NCBI GenBank assembly: GCA_910585505.1
Contig: CAJUFF010000053.1
Span: 1 to 15,651 of the forward strand
DNA length: 15,651 nt
Reading direction: 5' to 3'
Source of the DNA: an uncultured Ruminiclostridium sp.
GTDB taxonomy: Bacteria > Bacillota > Clostridia > Oscillospirales > Ruminococcaceae
Shown here: piece by piece, positions 5,987 through 12,615 of the stretch
Layout: every line of letters begins with the position of its first letter
Position numbering within the stretch: position 1 is the stretch's first letter
Notes under the pieces: model-generated
Seen by the model: only the letters and a program-made list of their open reading frames with translations
The model's database searches: none
Told to the model about the DNA's origin: nothing
Made by a program: the position numbers and the translations under genes

Positions 5987-7726
5987 TCACCCGTCCACCA
6001 GCAGGGTTTTGTTATTGCTGAATATCACCATTCCCGGCTTGGCTCCGTTAGGCTTTTTAACATACCGTACCTTGGTGTAGTCCACGGGAATTTTCGTCTG
6101 ACCCTTGGCCTTTGAGTTTGAAGCGGCAATATGCGCCGCCTCCTCGATGGTGCTTTCGGGGATTTCCCTCCCTCCCGCGAACACTATCACGTGAGCGCCG
6201 GGTATATCCTTGGTGTGAAGCCACAGGTCGTCCCCCTTGGCGGTTTTTAGTGTAAGCTTGTCGTTCTGGAGATTGTTCCTGCCCACCCAGATGTCAAAGC
6301 CGTCCTTTGATTTAAGCTTTATGGGCTGAAGGGGCTTCAGGGTTTTGTCGGTGCTGCTGTTTCTCCCTTTTTTGAGATAGCCCGACTGAGAAAGTTCAAG
6401 CCTTATTTCCTGAAGCTCCGCGTCGGTCTGCGCTCTTGCCGCCGCGTCGAAAACGCTGTCCAGATAAACAAGCTCATGTTTTTCCTGCTCTATAAGCTTA
6501 GTCAGCATTTTCTCCGCCGTATCCAGCTTTCGGTATTCGTTATAGCATTTCTGGGCGTTCTGTGAAGGCGTAAGCCTTACGTCCAGCTTTATGGTTTCGG
6601 GCTGTCCCGTAATGTAATTATCCACCGTTATTTCGTTCATTCCCTTTTCCATTCGGTAGATATTGGCGGAAAGCAGGTCTCCGCGGACTCGGAATACCTC
6701 CCGTTCGCCGCAGGCCGAAAGTTCGCCCTTTTGCAGATCCAGTTTCTTAGCCGTCCTGTTGTATACGGCCAGAATGGATTTGAGCAGGTCGCCGGAACGC
6801 TGCTTCATTCGCTCCGCCTGCGCCCTTCCCGAAAAAAATCCGTCCAGAAGCTTGGAGGGAGAGTCGGATTCCTTTTGTATCATTGAAGCTCCGTACTGCT
6901 CGGTGGGAATAAAGGTAAAATCCACGGGCTTTCCGTTTTTGTCGTATATTGTGACATATTTGGCGCCGTCTTCCGTCAGCGCGTTTTTTAATTTGTTGAG
7001 GAAAAAGCCGAACCGCTCCAAGCGTTCCTTGTCTTCAAGACACTTGCAGGGAACGTCGATATCTCTTGCCGTATAAAAAGCCCATTCGCGGCACAGAACG
7101 GGGCTTACTCCCTCAAACACCTTTATAAGAGTTTTTTCAAGCTTCTGCTCCGGATAAGCAGAAAGCCTTTCTTTTGCCTCCTCGACGGTGCAAAACCGCA
7201 AATCCAGTCTGTCCTCCTTCGGAGGCGCCTCGTAGAGTATACCCGGCAAAATCCGTCTTATGGCGGAAACGTCGTCCCCTATGCGTTTTATGCTGTCCAC
7301 CACGCGCCATTTCCCGTTTTTTTCGGTGAGCAGTATTATGTTGCTGCATCTTCCCAACAGCTCCGCGGAAAGGCGGTTTCGGACTATGTCCCCTATTTCG
7401 TTTACGCACTCAAAGTCAAAGGAAAGAACCCTTTCAAGACCCTCCTGCGTTATATCCAGAAGCCTTCCGCCGCTTAAGTGCTTTCGTAAAAGCATACAGA
7501 ACATGGGCGGCGACTGGGGGTTATCGGCTATACCTTCGGTGACGCAGACCCTTGCCGCGGACGGGTTGGCGGATAAAGCAAGTCTTACCGCGCCTTTATA
7601 TCCGCGCAGAGTGACAACAAGCTCGTCTCGCGCCGGCTGGTGTATTTTATCCACCCGCGATCCCACAAGCCCTTTGGCGGTCAGCTCGTTTTTTATAAGT
7701 GAGAGAAACGCTCCGTCAAGTGACAT
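5987..7726 (-). CDS. rqcH: Ribosome quality-control protein RqcH (Rqc2/NEMF/FbpA family)
   Basis: Binds the 50S subunit carrying an obstructed nascent chain and recruits tRNA-Ala to add a C-terminal alanine tail that marks the chain for proteolysis. The older annotation is fibronectin-binding protein. The 579 residues show the NFACT-N start MSLDGAFLSLIKNEL, the hallmark SPPMFCMLLRKHLSGG at 72-87, NEIGDIVRNRL and ELLGRCSNIILL, then a helical/coiled-coil middle (about 290-445) and the NFACT-R domain at about 470-579 with DDLWLHTKDIPGAHVIV. The conserved Asp-Arg pair of the family appears here as Glu98-Arg99. The ribosome binding site is AAAGGAG, with the start six bases on. It lies 31 bases after the nif3-like gene, so the two are likely one transcript. 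Confidence 0.95.
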   Translation of the reverse strand: MSLDGAFLSLIKNELTAKGLVGSRVDKIHQPARDELVVTLRGYKGAVRLALSANPSAARVCVTEGIADNPQSPPMFCMLLRKHLSGGRLLDITQEGLERVLSFDFECVNEIGDIVRNRLSAELLGRCSNIILLTEKNGKWRVVDSIKRIGDDVSAIRRILPGILYEAPPKEDRLDLRFCTVEEAKERLSAYPEQKLEKTLIKVFEGVSPVLCREWAFYTARDIDVPCKCLEDKERLERFGFFLNKLKNALTEDGAKYVTIYDKNGKPVDFTFIPTEQYGASMIQKESDSPSKLLDGFFSGRAQAERMKQRSGDLLKSILAVYNRTAKKLDLQKGELSACGEREVFRVRGDLLSANIYRMEKGMNEITVDNYITGQPETIKLDVRLTPSQNAQKCYNEYRKLDTAEKMLTKLIEQEKHELVYLDSVFDAAARAQTDAELQEIRLELSQSGYLKKGRNSSTDKTLKPLQPIKLKSKDGFDIWVGRNNLQNDKLTLKTAKGDDLWLHTKDIPGAHVIVFAGGREIPESTIEEAAHIAASNSKAKGQTKIPVDYTKVRYVKKPNGAKPGMVIFSNNKTLLVDG

Positions 7727-7757
7727 AACGGCTCCTTTCTTTTTTTATAAAGTTAAA

Positions 7758-8540
7758 TCAACAGTATTTCAGTATATCAACACTGTTTTCCGCGATAAAC
7801 GCTTCTATTCCCAGATCGGCTTCAAGATCGGCGGCGATTTTGCCGCATATTATATTTTCGGTATGGAAATGACCCGCGTCAATAAGGGTTATTCCTCTGT
7901 TGGCGGCTTCTATAAACCCGCTGTGTTTGACGTCTCCGGTAATCAGGGCGTCGCAGCCCATTTTAACGGCGTTTTCCACATTTTCTTCGCTTCCGCCCGC
8001 GCCGGAGCATACGCCCACGATTTTTACAATCCGACCGCTGTCATAGTACCTGACGGTATTACAGTGAAAAGCTTTTTTGCACATGGTTGCCAATGAGTCC
8101 GCATCCGAAACGAAATCCAGTTCCACGATTCTTCCGTAGCCGCTTCCGTCGCTATGGATCGGCTCCAGCACTCTTGTCTCTCCCTTGAAATCAAGAAGCT
8201 CAAGCATCATATCGCTGATGCCGTTTTTGCAGATATCCACGTTTGTATGCGCGCATATGGCGCTGATGTCGTTTTTGATAAGTATATTTAAAGGGTTGTG
8301 TATCTCAATGGCGCTAAGCTTATGGAAAATCAGCGGGTGGTGGGAAACTATCAGCTCCGCGCCTTTATGCGCCGCTTCCTCCGCAGCTTTTTGGGTGATA
8401 TCAAGACATACCGCCGCTTTGGTGACAATAGACTCCATATTTCCGACAAGCAGACCCGAATTGTCAAACTTATCCTGTGTGTCGAAGGGGGCCATAGCGT
8501 TTATATAACGGTATACGTCTCCGACGGTAACGGTTCCCAT
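7758..8540 (-). CDS. Nif3-like dinuclear metal-centre protein (YqfO family, short form)
   Basis: Matches the NIF3/DUF34 family: AMAPFDTQDKFDNSGLLVG near the N-terminus, LIVSHHPLIFHKL at about 63-75 (metal-binding His pair), AHTNVDICKNGI, and the C-terminal GHFHTENI. These proteins form hexameric rings with two metal ions per subunit. They have been annotated as GTP cyclohydrolase I type 2, but their true role is unsettled. At 260 residues this is the short version without the PII-like insert seen in Bacillus subtilis YqfO. It follows trmK by 32 bases, the same order as yqfN-yqfO in Bacillus, and has an AAAGGAG site before ATG. Confidence 0.93.
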   Translation of the reverse strand: MGTVTVGDVYRYINAMAPFDTQDKFDNSGLLVGNMESIVTKAAVCLDITQKAAEEAAHKGAELIVSHHPLIFHKLSAIEIHNPLNILIKNDISAICAHTNVDICKNGISDMMLELLDFKGETRVLEPIHSDGSGYGRIVELDFVSDADSLATMCKKAFHCNTVRYYDSGRIVKIVGVCSGAGGSEENVENAVKMGCDALITGDVKHSGFIEAANRGITLIDAGHFHTENIICGKIAADLEADLGIEAFIAENSVDILKYC

Positions 8541-8572
8541 ACAATCGGCTCCTTTCCTGCTTTTTACAATAT

Positions 8573-9190
8573 TTATGGTGTTTTTTCTATTTCTTTTTTT
8601 ATTTCAAGGTAAAAGGGTTCGCCTTTACCCATTTTTTCCAATCTTTGAAGTATCTTTTCCCTGTATTCGTCATCGCGGTTTTTTCCGAGAAATGCAAAAA
8701 CCGGATCCGTTTCTTTTTTTTCTCCCGTATAGGCACAAAGCATAACGGTATACACCTTTTTTGAAACCGCCGCCGTTTTTTCCGTAATTATCTCAAAACC
8801 GTTCCGGTATAGCTCGCGTCGGAGCAGATGATCCTTGGTCATGGGCTGAAGTATAAAGCGCATATCCTTATTGAGATATGTGCAGCGGGACAGGATATCG
8901 GCAATCATTTCCCCTCCCATACCCGCTATTATCACGTCATCTACGGGGGGCACACTGTCCAGTCCGTCGCTGAGCAGGAATTTTATATCCTTAATGCCGT
9001 AAAGCTCCGCCGTGGCTTTTGCGCAGGCCAAAGGGCCTTCGGCGATATCGGCGGCGTAAATTTCTTTAGCCCCCTGCCGATAAAGCCAGCAGGGGACTAA
9101 AGCGTGATCCGTTCCTATATCCGCTATGCGCTTATCCGTGCGGACAAGTTCCGCTACGGTTTTAAGACGTCGATCGAGGCGGATATTCAC
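8573..9190 (-). CDS. trmK: tRNA (adenine(22)-N1)-methyltransferase TrmK
   Basis: A SAM-dependent enzyme that methylates N1 of adenine 22 in the D-loop of some tRNAs. The 205-residue product begins MNIRLDRRLKTVAELV, has the SAM motif IADIGTDHALVP at about 22-33, the acidic ADIAEGPLACAKA loop, IIAGMGGEMI, and FILQPMTKDHLLRRELYRNGF, all typical of the TrmK/YqfN family. The start is GTG at 9190, which overlaps the stop of the DUF1858 gene as GTGA. No separate ribosome binding site is evident, so translation is probably coupled to the upstream gene. Confidence 0.94.
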   Translation of the reverse strand: MNIRLDRRLKTVAELVRTDKRIADIGTDHALVPCWLYRQGAKEIYAADIAEGPLACAKATAELYGIKDIKFLLSDGLDSVPPVDDVIIAGMGGEMIADILSRCTYLNKDMRFILQPMTKDHLLRRELYRNGFEIITEKTAAVSKKVYTVMLCAYTGEKKETDPVFAFLGKNRDDEYREKILQRLEKMGKGEPFYLEIKKEIEKTP

Positions 9191-9387
9191 TTGTTTACCG
9201 CGTCGTTGAGCTTTGCTACCAACGTGTCGGGGTCAACGCCGTGAACGGCGCAGGCCTGAGCTACGCTTTCGCCTCTTGCGGAGGGGCAGCCGAGGCAGTG
9301 CATGCCCATTTCAAAAAAGAAGGGGGCGGCGGCTTCCGCGTTGAAATCGAGAATATCGCCGATGATTGTGTCTTTTGTGATTTCCAT
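9187..9387 (-). CDS. DUF1858 small disulfide-type protein
   Basis: A 66-residue protein matching the DUF1858 / hybrid-cluster-protein-associated redox disulfide domain: MEITKDTIIGDIL, then MGMHCLGCPSARGESVAQAC and a VHGVDPDTLVAKLN helix. Cys31, Cys34 and Cys46 are conserved in the family, which suggests a redox or metal-binding role; no partner is proven. An AAAGGA site lies upstream of ATG. It is the first gene of the trmK-nif3-rqcH string behind a good promoter, and its stop overlaps the trmK start. Confidence 0.9.
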   Translation of the reverse strand: MEITKDTIIGDILDFNAEAAAPFFFEMGMHCLGCPSARGESVAQACAVHGVDPDTLVAKLNDAVNK

Positions 9388-9457
9388 GGTTTTTCCTTTC
9401 TTTTTTGGGGGACGAGTTGTTGAAGCCCCCCGATTATTATTTTCTTTTGGTTTATTT

Positions 9458-9486
9458 ATTATACACTATTTTTGGGGAAATTACAA
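9458..9486 (-). promoter_or_regulatory. Promoter of the DUF1858-trmK-nif3-rqcH-valS string
   Basis: On the minus strand TTGTAA (complement of 9481-9486) and TATAAT (complement of 9458-9463) are separated by 17 bases. The leader of about 65 bases to the DUF1858 start contains a G-run (complement of 9426-9430) able to pair with a C-run (complement of 9405-9409), a possible leader hairpin. Confidence 0.75.
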
Positions 9487-9608
9487 GGGGGGTGGGGGGA
9501 TAAGTAAGTTGTGCTTGCCGCAAAGAGATGAAGGTTTTCATCGAAAGTCGATTTCCTTTTAAAATGTCTTTTTTTGCACCGCCGGTGCAAAGCCGCTCCC
9601 GCGGGGGG
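9487..9608. other. Intergenic stretch with a GC-rich palindrome
   Basis: No gene is seen. TTTGCACCG and CGGTGCAAA around a single base form a 19-base near-perfect palindrome at about 9573-9591, followed by CCGC/GCGG pairing near 9595-9604. The T-run precedes rather than follows the palindrome on the plus strand, so it is not a normal terminator in either direction. Confidence 0.4.
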
Positions 9609-9747
9609 CTTAAGGCGACACCAAAGAGGGGAGAAGGTGAACAGGCTTCGCAATCCGGATTTATTTATAAAGTTTACAGGTTTATCGTAAAATTACTTAG
9701 TCGGCGAAGCCTGTCCGCCACTCTCCCCCCTTAGGCTTCGCCTTAAG
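9609..9747. repeat. 139 bp imperfect inverted-repeat element
   Basis: The left arm (9609-9651, starting CTTAAGGCGA and ending CAGGCTTCGC) matches the reverse complement of the right arm (9704-9747) over about 43 bases with a few mismatches. The shared parts are CTTAAGGCGA, GGGGAGA and ACAGGCTTCGC. The AT-rich centre of about 50 bases has no coding potential. It resembles the CTCCCTC-bearing palindromic repeats common between genes of gut Firmicutes. No transposase is present. Confidence 0.75.
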
Positions 9748-9920
9748 AATCCCTTCCTTACCCCCCTCTGTGTGTTTTATCGTCAATATAGGTTTCTCTC
9801 GAATAAAATGCTGTGCCGATGATTGCTATTGTCGTATGTTTTGCTTTGATTTTGGGCTTGTTCTTTTATATAACTATATTTACGCTTCCAATAAAGCTTT
9901 TTCGTCCGATTTTTTGAAAA
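9748..9920. other. Intergenic stretch below the SGNH gene
   Basis: No gene and no clear terminator for the SGNH gene are seen here. The stretch is AT-rich with no repeat I could match elsewhere in the window. Confidence 0.35.
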
Positions 9921-10724
9921 TTACGTGACTCCCGCTCCTTCGCAAAGCGAATAAAGCATATAATAATAGGCGCTTTTTCCTAAATGTACTCCGTCTTCCA
10001 TTCCGAAATCTTCCGACAATCCACCTGTTTCGGTTTTCAGACCTTCGGAGGAATCAATATAACGCCTTGCTCCCGAATCTGAATTTTCGATCATTTTATA
10101 AAGAGCTTCATTAAACTCGTCTATCTCATAGTTATAACAAAAACTGCTGTCCTCCGTAACGGGAGTTATGGACATAACATACAGGTTGGCGTCGGGACAA
10201 AGGGCTTCTACCCGTTTCAGAAAGCTGTCGTAATATTCGGCGAACTCTTCCGCGCTTTCTATGTTCACATCGTTTATGCCCATAAGGAAAACAAGATTTT
10301 TCTTTCCGCTGTTTACCGCCGCCGTTAGCGGTTCAACCTGCGCTCCCCCGTATTCAAAGGTGAAATCGTTTATGTTACGCGCCGCCACCCCCGCTTTTGC
10401 GCAGCAGCTATCGCTCAGCCCGTACATCGAAAAGCCCGAACAGATACTGTCTCCCATAAAAAAACAGGATTCGATAAACTTTTCCTGTGCGTCGGAAAAG
10501 GAGTTCTTATTGATGACCGCGGGTCTGGCGGCGGAAGTATGCGCTTCCTCTGCGGTTGTTTCCGAGGAAATAAGCAGATCTCCCCCTATTCCGCCGGTCT
10601 CGCCGTCGTCAGACTCGTTTGATGTATCGGGAATAAACTGCCTGTCTGAAATATCAACACAGCCGCATTGAATCAAAGCTAATGCGGCTGTTAATAATGT
10701 CGTAATAATTTTATACGGTTTCAT
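9921..10724 (-). CDS. Secreted SGNH/GDSL-family hydrolase, probable lipoprotein
   Basis: A 267-residue protein with a basic N-terminus and hydrophobic signal segment (residues 6-19) ending in QCGC. Lipid attachment at Cys20 or Cys22 is likely, though the lipobox is not textbook. A low-complexity acidic/serine-threonine linker (about 30-72) then leads to an SGNH hydrolase domain: block I FFMGDSICSGF (Ser93), block III MGINDVN (Asn151) and block V DGVHLG (Asp244, His247). The family removes acyl or acetyl groups from lipids, polysaccharides or peptidoglycan; the substrate cannot be told from sequence. The ribosome binding site is weak (GGAG about 13 bases upstream). The gene stands alone, 182 bases below the BTAD regulator. 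Confidence 0.88.
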   Translation of the reverse strand: MKPYKIITTLLTAALALIQCGCVDISDRQFIPDTSNESDDGETGGIGGDLLISSETTAEEAHTSAARPAVINKNSFSDAQEKFIESCFFMGDSICSGFSMYGLSDSCCAKAGVAARNINDFTFEYGGAQVEPLTAAVNSGKKNLVFLMGINDVNIESAEEFAEYYDSFLKRVEALCPDANLYVMSITPVTEDSSFCYNYEIDEFNEALYKMIENSDSGARRYIDSSEGLKTETGGLSEDFGMEDGVHLGKSAYYYMLYSLCEGAGVT

Positions 10725-10906
10725 TTTCGCTGTTCTGCTCCAAAAACGGAATTTTTATACTTATTTGATGGTTTGGCAGTAATATGGTTCAAACTGCCCT
10801 GCGTACTGATTTAAGAATATGTATATACAAGATATTTCACGCGTCTTATCGACAAAATTTGCCGGAAAATCCACGCAGAACTCTTGTGAGGACACTAAAA
10901 CCATTG
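10725..10906. other. Gap between the BTAD regulator and the SGNH gene
   Basis: No gene is seen. 10868-10891 (AATCCACGCAGAACTCTTG and onward) matches 12577-12600 at 19 of 24 bases, and both are preceded by a TATACAAG, so this may be a worn copy of the repeat that also lies upstream of the regulator. Confidence 0.35.
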
Positions 10907-12097
10907 TTATTCCATTTCGCTTCTTCGCGTGGTTTTAAAAACGTAGTTCAGTTCTATGTCCTTGTTGGTGTTTTCCCTCTTAAACGCCTTTTCTATACGC
11001 TTCATTATAAGCTCTCCCGTTTGCTCGTTGGTATTTAAGAGCATTATAACGAATTGACTTACACTGTATCTTGAAAAAATATCGCTGCCTCTCAGAGAAC
11101 GCGAAACACAGTCCTGTAATCTCTGCATGGCCTTGTTCAAAGGATTCTGGGCGGGCAAATCACCGTCCGCGCCGTTTATGGTAAGCAGACAGATATTTAT
11201 GCTGATTCCCGTTCTTTGCGAATCTCTTATCTCAAGCTGATAAAGGTGTTTGAATATCTGATACTCACAGAAAAAAGCGCCGCTAACCTGTCTTTGTTCC
11301 AACAAATCGGAAATAACCGCGTCAATATCAGATCTGACGCTTTTTTTCGATTTTATGGCGGTGTCGTAAAGCTCTATAAGCTCTTTTGAGGGAGTAATTC
11401 CGAATTTCGTCATCATCAAATGGGTTACGGTTTCGTACTGACGTTTTGCGCTTTCCTGATCTCCCAGCTCCGCCAGAGCCTTTATGTGACTGTAATGCAC
11501 AAATTCGTCGTAAGGGTTAATGATGGAAGCCTTGCTGCAAATCGCAATAGTGTCGTGAAGCTTTCCCATAGAGGTAAGAAGCTCCACCGCTATACGCACA
11601 GCCTTGCTGTAAACCGATCTGTAATAGGTGTTTAAGGGAATTACCCATGATTCATAGGCGGATTTTGCCAAAAAATCACCCGAATACAGGTTAACCGCGT
11701 TCAGTATAAGACTCAGCTTTTCATCCTTGTCTTCGGTTGAAGCTGCTTCTTTGAAGGCTTTTTCAAATTCCTCCGCGTCAATCTCGGTGTCAATTTCCTC
11801 GTTAATGCTGTAAGCGCCGTTTATACAAACTATAATCTGTTTTTCACAGCCTAATTCCGACAAAATATCCCGCAGGCGATGTATTTGTGTTTTCAATGCG
11901 CTTGTGGGGTTTACTCCTTCGTCCTCTCGGCTTAAAATGTCAATAAGCTCCGATTGTGCCACTGCTCTGTTGTGATGCACCACCAGATACTGGAGCAGGA
12001 GCCAGAGCTTTTTTGATCTTTTGGAGTGTTCGCTGATGGTATTGTCCCTGTACGACACTGAGAATTCGCCGAACATTGCTATTTTAAGCTTATCCAT
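10907..12097 (-). CDS. SARP/BTAD-type transcriptional regulator with degenerate GGDEF-like C-terminus
   Basis: A 396-residue protein in three parts. Residues 1-100 look like an OmpR-type winged helix (MFGEFSVSYRDNTI, RSKKLWLLLQYLV, SALKTQIHRLRDIL, YSINEEIDTEID). Residues 105-250 fit the bacterial transcriptional activator domain (BTAD), a TPR-like helical block (EEFEKAF, YSGDFL, ALAELGDQESAKRQYE, FGITPSKELIELY). The final ~125 residues resemble a diguanylate-cyclase fold whose signature is destroyed: LRGSDIFSRYSVSQFVIMLL at 335-354 aligns with LR..D...RYGGDEFVVLL, with SVSQF in place of GGDEF. The protein likely binds DNA and may sense a ligand or protein through the tail, without making c-di-GMP. 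Its target is unknown. An AGAAGGTGAG site precedes ATG. It has its own promoter and a ~220-base leader. Confidence 0.85.
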   Translation of the reverse strand: MDKLKIAMFGEFSVSYRDNTISEHSKRSKKLWLLLQYLVVHHNRAVAQSELIDILSREDEGVNPTSALKTQIHRLRDILSELGCEKQIIVCINGAYSINEEIDTEIDAEEFEKAFKEAASTEDKDEKLSLILNAVNLYSGDFLAKSAYESWVIPLNTYYRSVYSKAVRIAVELLTSMGKLHDTIAICSKASIINPYDEFVHYSHIKALAELGDQESAKRQYETVTHLMMTKFGITPSKELIELYDTAIKSKKSVRSDIDAVISDLLEQRQVSGAFFCEYQIFKHLYQLEIRDSQRTGISINICLLTINGADGDLPAQNPLNKAMQRLQDCVSRSLRGSDIFSRYSVSQFVIMLLNTNEQTGELIMKRIEKAFKRENTNKDIELNYVFKTTRRSEME

Positions 12098-12323
12098 ACG
12101 CTCACCTTCTCTTTACTCTTTACTTCAATGTGTGGGATACGCCGCCGATAATGCGGGGCATTGAACCGGGTTATTTTGCTCCCAAAAAATTTTGCCTTCA
12201 ATGATTGCCGTAAATGAAAAAACATCAAGAAAAAAGCGCAGTAATACCAATCTTTAATAATTTGACGTATTTTTAAGTTTAACCTGCGTTTTGCGGTAAA
12301 ATTTTCTTTAGGGAACAATATCA
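12098..12323 (-). other. Long untranslated leader of the BTAD regulator
   Basis: About 220 bases lie between the predicted transcription start and the regulator's ATG. They include a decayed copy of the variable-arm repeat (near 12245-12284) and a 13-codon frame (12161-12120, MPRIIGGVSHTLK) without a ribosome binding site. No riboswitch that I can recognise is present. Confidence 0.4.
12245..12284 (+). repeat. Decayed copy of the variable-arm inverted repeat
   Basis: TACCAATC, TGACGTA and AAGTTTAA occur in the same order and near-same spacing as in the 5443-5490 copy. The arm opposite the left half (it would read AATTATTAAAGATT) is missing, so it cannot form the full hairpin. Assigned by similarity only. 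Confidence 0.4.
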
Positions 12324-12352
12324 ATTATAACCTTTAGGGCAAAAAAAAGCAA
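12324..12352 (-). promoter_or_regulatory. Promoter of the BTAD regulator
   Basis: On the minus strand TTGCTT (complement of 12347-12352) and TATAAT (complement of 12324-12329) are separated by 17 bases. The -10 is perfect, while the -35 keeps only TTG. Confidence 0.7.
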
Positions 12353-12425
12353 GAAATTTTGCAAAAAATAGTTACCAAATATGTAATCTGAAAGAGAAGA
12401 CTTTTTGACGGCGCATACAAAATAT

Positions 12426-12506
12426 TCATATTTTGTGCAACATCGCGTAGCGATCGCCTAACGGCTTTGCGTTCGGCTTGCTTGCGTGTTTTCCGTCATC
12501 TTGCAC
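12426..12506 (-). CDS. Possible 26-residue peptide encoded in a repeat
   Basis: A GTG-initiated frame beginning VQDDGKHASK and ending YAMLHKI. A perfect AAGGAGG (complement of 12511-12517) lies four bases upstream, which is close but usable. The peptide is basic and has no membrane helix. It lies inside a repeat block and may be only fortuitous. There is no evidence of function beyond the strong ribosome binding site. Confidence 0.3.
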   Translation of the reverse strand: MQDDGKHASKPNAKPLGDRYAMLHKI

Positions 12507-12600
12507 AAATCCTCCTTGAAATACACCGGTATTCCCGCGTTGAATTTATACAAGCTGACGAAAAATCCGGCGGCGCAATCCACGCACAATCATTGTGCGG
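12494..12600. repeat. Intergenic repeat module ending in a palindrome
   Basis: The order CGTCA, AAATCC, CCTTGAAATA, a short palindrome, TATTCC.GCG and finally CGGCGCA matches the interior of the element at 2547-2620, and the second half also resembles 15421-15470. CGCACAAT and ATTGTGCG at 12583-12599 form a perfect 17-base palindrome with a one-base centre, just below the rhamnulokinase stop. Confidence 0.55.
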
Positions 12601-12615
12601 TGTTGCCTTAAAAAA

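Noticed and set aside
7260..8096. Plus-strand frame of 278 codons across rqcH and the nif3-like gene
   Set aside because: It crosses two well-supported minus-strand genes and their ribosome binding site; its product has no domain signature.
12079..12324. 81-codon minus-strand frame overlapping the BTAD leader and start
   Set aside because: It overlaps the regulator's start in another frame, begins right at the promoter -10, and shows no domain; treated as untranslated leader.
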